A stretch of 7,189 nt of DNA, from positions 1 to 7,189 of the forward strand of contig DBCX01000013.1 in the NCBI GenBank assembly GCA_002293275.1, in the 5' to 3' direction. Positions 5,115 to 7,189 of the stretch are shown piece by piece. Numbering within the stretch: position 1 is the stretch's first letter; the number at the start of each line of letters is the position of its first letter. This DNA is from Cyanobacteria bacterium UBA947 (GTDB lineage Bacteria; Cyanobacteriota; Vampirovibrionia; Gastranaerophilales; Gastranaerophilaceae). Made by a program: the position numbers and the translations under genes. The notes under the pieces are model-generated. The model made no database searches. It saw only the letters and a list, made by a program, of their open reading frames with translations, and was not told where the DNA came from.

Positions 5115-6269
5115 TCAGCTTCCCATCAATATCTCATACGCCGTATCGGCGGTGATGTTTGCGTGTTCGCCAAGGTGTATATCGCGCGCGGCAAATTTGG
5201 CGCGGGTTTTTTCAGCGGCCTCGGTCCGGTCAATTCCGTAGTCTTTCAGGTGGGTTTTCATACCGATTGAGCCGAAAAACTCCTCAATCTTGTAAATCGC
5301 AACGCCTGCGGCCTTTATCTCGTCGGGCTCGTTTACGCCGAAAACTTCATACGCAAGCTTAGCCAATTTACCTTTTTTGGTCGCTTTTTGGGTTTGCAAA
5401 AGCCGCGGCAGCACAACCGCGAGCGCTTGCGCGTGGTCGAGCCCGTAATCGGCCGTCAACTCGTGCCCGATTCCGTGTGTTGCCCAGTCTTGCACGCAGC
5501 CAAGCGACATAAAATGGTTCAGGCCGCAGGTTGCGCACCAAAAGATATTCGCGCGTGCATTGAAATCCTCGGGGTCGGCCAAAACTTTCGGCGTTTCGGC
5601 GATTAAAACCCGCATCAGCGCGAGCATCCACTCGTCTTGCAGCGGCGTGTTCACGTCATAGGTGCAATATTGCTCCATTGTGTGGACAAAAGTATCCACA
5701 ATCCCGTTCAGTGTCTGGCGTACGGGCAGCGTGAAGGTAACCGACGGGTCAATGACTGAAAACTGCGGGTAGACTTTTTCGCTCACAAACGATGCTTTTA
5801 AGCCCATTGATGCGCGCGAAATAACAGCGTTCCCGTTCATCTCAGAGCCTGTTGCGGGTAAGGTTATGACGCTTGCCAGCGGCAGCGCATCGGCGACCGG
5901 CAGACCTTTTGTGATGATATCATAAGGGTCTTGGCCGGCGAACTTAGCGCCTGCGGCGATGAATTTTGTAGCATCAAGCGTTGAGCCGCCGCCGACCGAG
6001 AGCAAAAACCCGATATTTTCTTTTTTGACCAGTTCAATTGCGCGCATGCAGGTTTCGTACTCGGGGTTGGGCTCAACCCCGCCGAATTCCAGGTAGTCAA
6101 ACCCTTTCAAGGCCGCTGTTACCTGATCATAAACGCCGTTTTTCTTTATTGAACCGCCGCCGTAGACCATCAAAATCTTTGTATCACGCGGCAAAAGCCT
6201 GCTCAACTGCTCTATCTGCCCTTTTCCGAACAAAATCCGTGTCGGACGGTAGTATTCAAAATTGTTCAC
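5115..6269 (-). CDS. NADPH-dependent iron-family alcohol/aldehyde dehydrogenase (YqhD/BdhA type)
   Basis: The product is 384 residues, close to the family's usual 385-390. It is a group III iron-containing alcohol dehydrogenase that reduces aldehydes to alcohols in the cytoplasm. Motifs in order: YGGGSIKKNGVYDQV (36-50) and GVEPNP (64-69), typical of the YqhD/butanol dehydrogenase branch and its NADP(H) preference; GGGSTLDATKFIA (93-105), the nucleotide-binding loop; LPATGSEMN (137-145). Metal ligands by family alignment are Asp192 and His196 (VDTFVHTMEQY), His265 (ATHGIGHELTA) and His279 (GLDHAQALAVVLP); all four are present. The start is GTG at 6267-6269 with AAGGAGG about 8 nt upstream. 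Likely roles are fermentative alcohol formation or detoxification of reactive aldehydes; the substrate cannot be read from the sequence. It is transcribed alone, divergent from the nucleotidyltransferase operon. Confidence 0.95.
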   Translation of the reverse strand: MNNFEYYRPTRILFGKGQIEQLSRLLPRDTKILMVYGGGSIKKNGVYDQVTAALKGFDYLEFGGVEPNPEYETCMRAIELVKKENIGFLLSVGGGSTLDATKFIAAGAKFAGQDPYDIITKGLPVADALPLASVITLPATGSEMNGNAVISRASMGLKASFVSEKVYPQFSVIDPSVTFTLPVRQTLNGIVDTFVHTMEQYCTYDVNTPLQDEWMLALMRVLIAETPKVLADPEDFNARANIFWCATCGLNHFMSLGCVQDWATHGIGHELTADYGLDHAQALAVVLPRLLQTQKATKKGKLAKLAYEVFGVNEPDEIKAAGVAIYKIEEFFGSIGMKTHLKDYGIDRTEAAEKTRAKFAARDIHLGEHANITADTAYEILMGS

Positions 6270-6275
6270 AAATCA

Positions 6276-6284
6276 CCCCTCCTT
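6276..6284 (-). promoter_or_regulatory. Strong ribosome binding site for the dehydrogenase
   Basis: AAGGAGGGG on the minus strand contains a full AGGAGG, 8 nt before the GTG at 6269. It fixes that GTG as the start and predicts efficient translation. Confidence 0.75.
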
Positions 6285-6290
6285 AAACTA

Positions 6291-6299
6291 ATAATATCA
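6291..6299 (-). promoter_or_regulatory. Extended -10 promoter for the dehydrogenase
   Basis: On the minus strand TGA-TATTAT (TG at 6298-6299, TATTAT at 6291-6296, 5 of 6) is an extended -10 element. Transcription would start near 6284, right at the AAGGAGG ribosome binding site, so the leader would be very short. No good -35 box is visible. Confidence 0.4.
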
Positions 6300-6309
6300 T
6301 GAAAATTTG

Positions 6310-6318
6310 TGCTATAAT
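6310..6318 (+). promoter_or_regulatory. Extended -10 promoter for the nucleotidyltransferase operon
   Basis: TGC-TATAAT (6310-6318) is a perfect -10 with the TG extension, which can work without a -35 box; none is visible. Transcription would begin near 6325, just before AAAGGA (6327-6332). It faces away from the dehydrogenase promoter 11 bp to the left. Confidence 0.65.
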
Positions 6319-6341
6319 ACAGGTTGAAAGGAATGGGGGTC

Positions 6342-7043
6342 TTGATAGGTTTGATTTTGGCCGCGGGTTCGGGCACAAGGATATTATCAGAATTTGACTG
6401 TTCGTCCAAGTCGTTGATAAAAATAAACGGCAAGCCTGTTATTGAGCACGTTCTGTCCTATGCCGCGGGCGTTGAAAAAATATATATCGTGGTTGCGGGC
6501 TCTGGTATAGAAAACGTTGTGGGCGCGGATTACAACGGGGTGCCGGTTGAATACATTGAGCAAACCCGGCCGGAAGGCACGGCCTGCGCGATAGAATGTG
6601 CAAAAGATAAGTTAAACGATGATGTGCTGCTGCTTTTGGGCGATGAGATTTTTCAAAATATTGATGTTGCGGCGATGAAAGAGTTCTTTCTGGCACAAAA
6701 TTGCGATTGCGTAATCGGTGTCACCCAAGGCGAGCCGGAAGAATTAATCCGAAAGAACTATGCGGTTGAACACGACGCCGGTGTTGTCACAAAACTTGAT
6801 GAAAAACCCGACAAAACTTTTAATTCCCTGAAAGGAACGGGGTTGTGTATTTTTAAACCGGAGATGCTCAGGTACCTGCAAAGCTTGGACAAAACCGAAA
6901 AAACAGGCCAGTATGAGCTGACCGGCTGGCTCAACGCAGTTGTTGCCGCGGGCAAAATTTGCAGAATTTTCCCCGTTGCGCAAAAAGAGTTCAACATCAA
7001 CTCGTACGAGGACTACGCGGCAGCGTGTAAGGAGACGGAATGA
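6342..7043 (+). CDS. Sugar-phosphate nucleotidyltransferase (NTP_transferase family)
   Basis: The product is 233 residues from the TTG at 6342, which gives the classic N-terminus MIGLILAAGSGTR and has AAAGGA (6327-6332) 9 nt upstream. An ATG at 6333 would add three residues but abuts that ribosome binding site. The fold is the Rossmann-like sugar nucleotidyltransferase: LAAGSGTR (6-13) binds the nucleotide, SKSLIKINGKP (22-32) carries the activating lysine, RPEGTACAI (76-84) lies in the active site, and LLGD (98-101) supplies the metal-binding aspartate. The C-terminal FNINSYEDY matches the family's usual end. The enzyme joins NTP and a sugar 1-phosphate to make an NDP-sugar and pyrophosphate; the sugar and the base cannot be read. 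It is shorter than RmlA (about 290) and lacks any added acyltransferase domain. It is the first gene of an operon, overlapping the glycosyltransferase by 4 nt. Confidence 0.9.
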   Translation: MIGLILAAGSGTRILSEFDCSSKSLIKINGKPVIEHVLSYAAGVEKIYIVVAGSGIENVVGADYNGVPVEYIEQTRPEGTACAIECAKDKLNDDVLLLLGDEIFQNIDVAAMKEFFLAQNCDCVIGVTQGEPEELIRKNYAVEHDAGVVTKLDEKPDKTFNSLKGTGLCIFKPEMLRYLQSLDKTEKTGQYELTGWLNAVVAAGKICRIFPVAQKEFNINSYEDYAAACKETE

Positions 7044-7189
7044 TTAGTATTGTGGTGCCCGTTCACAACGAGGAAGAAAATTTAAACGAGTTGTATTCCG
7101 CGCTCACGCAGCTGATGGAGAGCCGCGAATACGAGATTATTTTTGCGGACGACGGCTCAAAAGATGGCAGCCAAAGTATTATAGAATCG
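7040..7189 (+). CDS. Glycosyltransferase family 2, 5' part
   Basis: Fifty residues are visible before the window ends. They open with MISIVVPVHNEEENLNELY and reach EIIFADDGSKDGS, the start and the nucleotide-sugar-binding DDGS (37-40) of GT-A fold family 2 enzymes. The N-terminus is most like the DPM1/ArnC group, which moves a sugar from an NDP-sugar to a polyprenyl phosphate, but too little is present to choose. The ATG (7040-7042) overlaps the previous stop as ATGA, and AAGGAG (7029-7034) lies 5 nt upstream, so the two are translationally coupled. It probably uses, or acts in the same glycan pathway as, the NDP-sugar made by the upstream enzyme. Confidence 0.9.
   Translation, partial: MISIVVPVHNEEENLNELYSALTQLMESREYEIIFADDGSKDGSQSIIES

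Noticed and set aside
5368..5631. Arg-rich alternative frames opposite or within the dehydrogenase gene
   Set aside because: The dehydrogenase frame has all family motifs across its full length. The others are compositional by-products.

Overview
The window looks like chromosomal DNA from a moderately GC, fermentative bacterium. The two large hypothetical proteins at the left end resemble, from memory only, hypothetical families in the non-photosynthetic cyanobacterial relatives (Melainabacteria / Gastranaerophilales). That assignment is tentative and rests on one remembered motif style (VTGGR..YQAYKRGG..EARE.F). No phage, plasmid, transposase or CRISPR gene is visible. Start codons are mixed (ATG, GTG, TTG). 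Some genes have strong Shine-Dalgarno sequences and others have none.

Layout from left to right: positions 1-73 hold no gene. Two divergent genes (74-757 minus, 866-2122 plus) encode hydrophobic, glycine-rich hypothetical proteins that appear to share a module, and the larger one carries it twice. The plus-strand gene ends inside a minus-strand tRNA-Leu(GAG) (2114-2194). Just upstream of that tRNA, between it and its likely promoter, is a broken copy of the tRNA 5' part with a hairpin inserted (2228-2298). Then comes a membrane-anchored TPR protein (2444-3532 minus). It diverges from a 258-residue protein with a C-terminal glycine zipper (3641-4417 plus), which ends at a strong hairpin terminator (4430-4458). 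A small secreted TPR protein follows (4478-5038 plus). It converges on a YqhD-type NADPH-dependent alcohol/aldehyde dehydrogenase (5115-6269 minus), and the 76-bp gap between the two is filled by a palindromic repeat (5041-5114). From an overlapping divergent promoter region, a plus-strand operon starts with a sugar-phosphate nucleotidyltransferase (6342-7043). Its last codons overlap a family 2 glycosyltransferase (7040 to beyond the window end).

How they may work together: the nucleotidyltransferase and glycosyltransferase are translationally coupled and probably activate and transfer a sugar for a surface glycan or a lipid-linked sugar. The dehydrogenase fits fermentative redox balance or aldehyde detoxification. 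The two TPR proteins, both directed to or across the membrane, flank the glycine-zipper protein and may form an envelope-associated group, but only their position suggests this. The hydrophobic left-hand pair has no assignable function. The most distinctive observations are the internal duplication and paralogy of that pair, the interrupted tRNA-Leu relic, the three-arm repeat, and several genes whose likely transcription starts coincide with their start codons.
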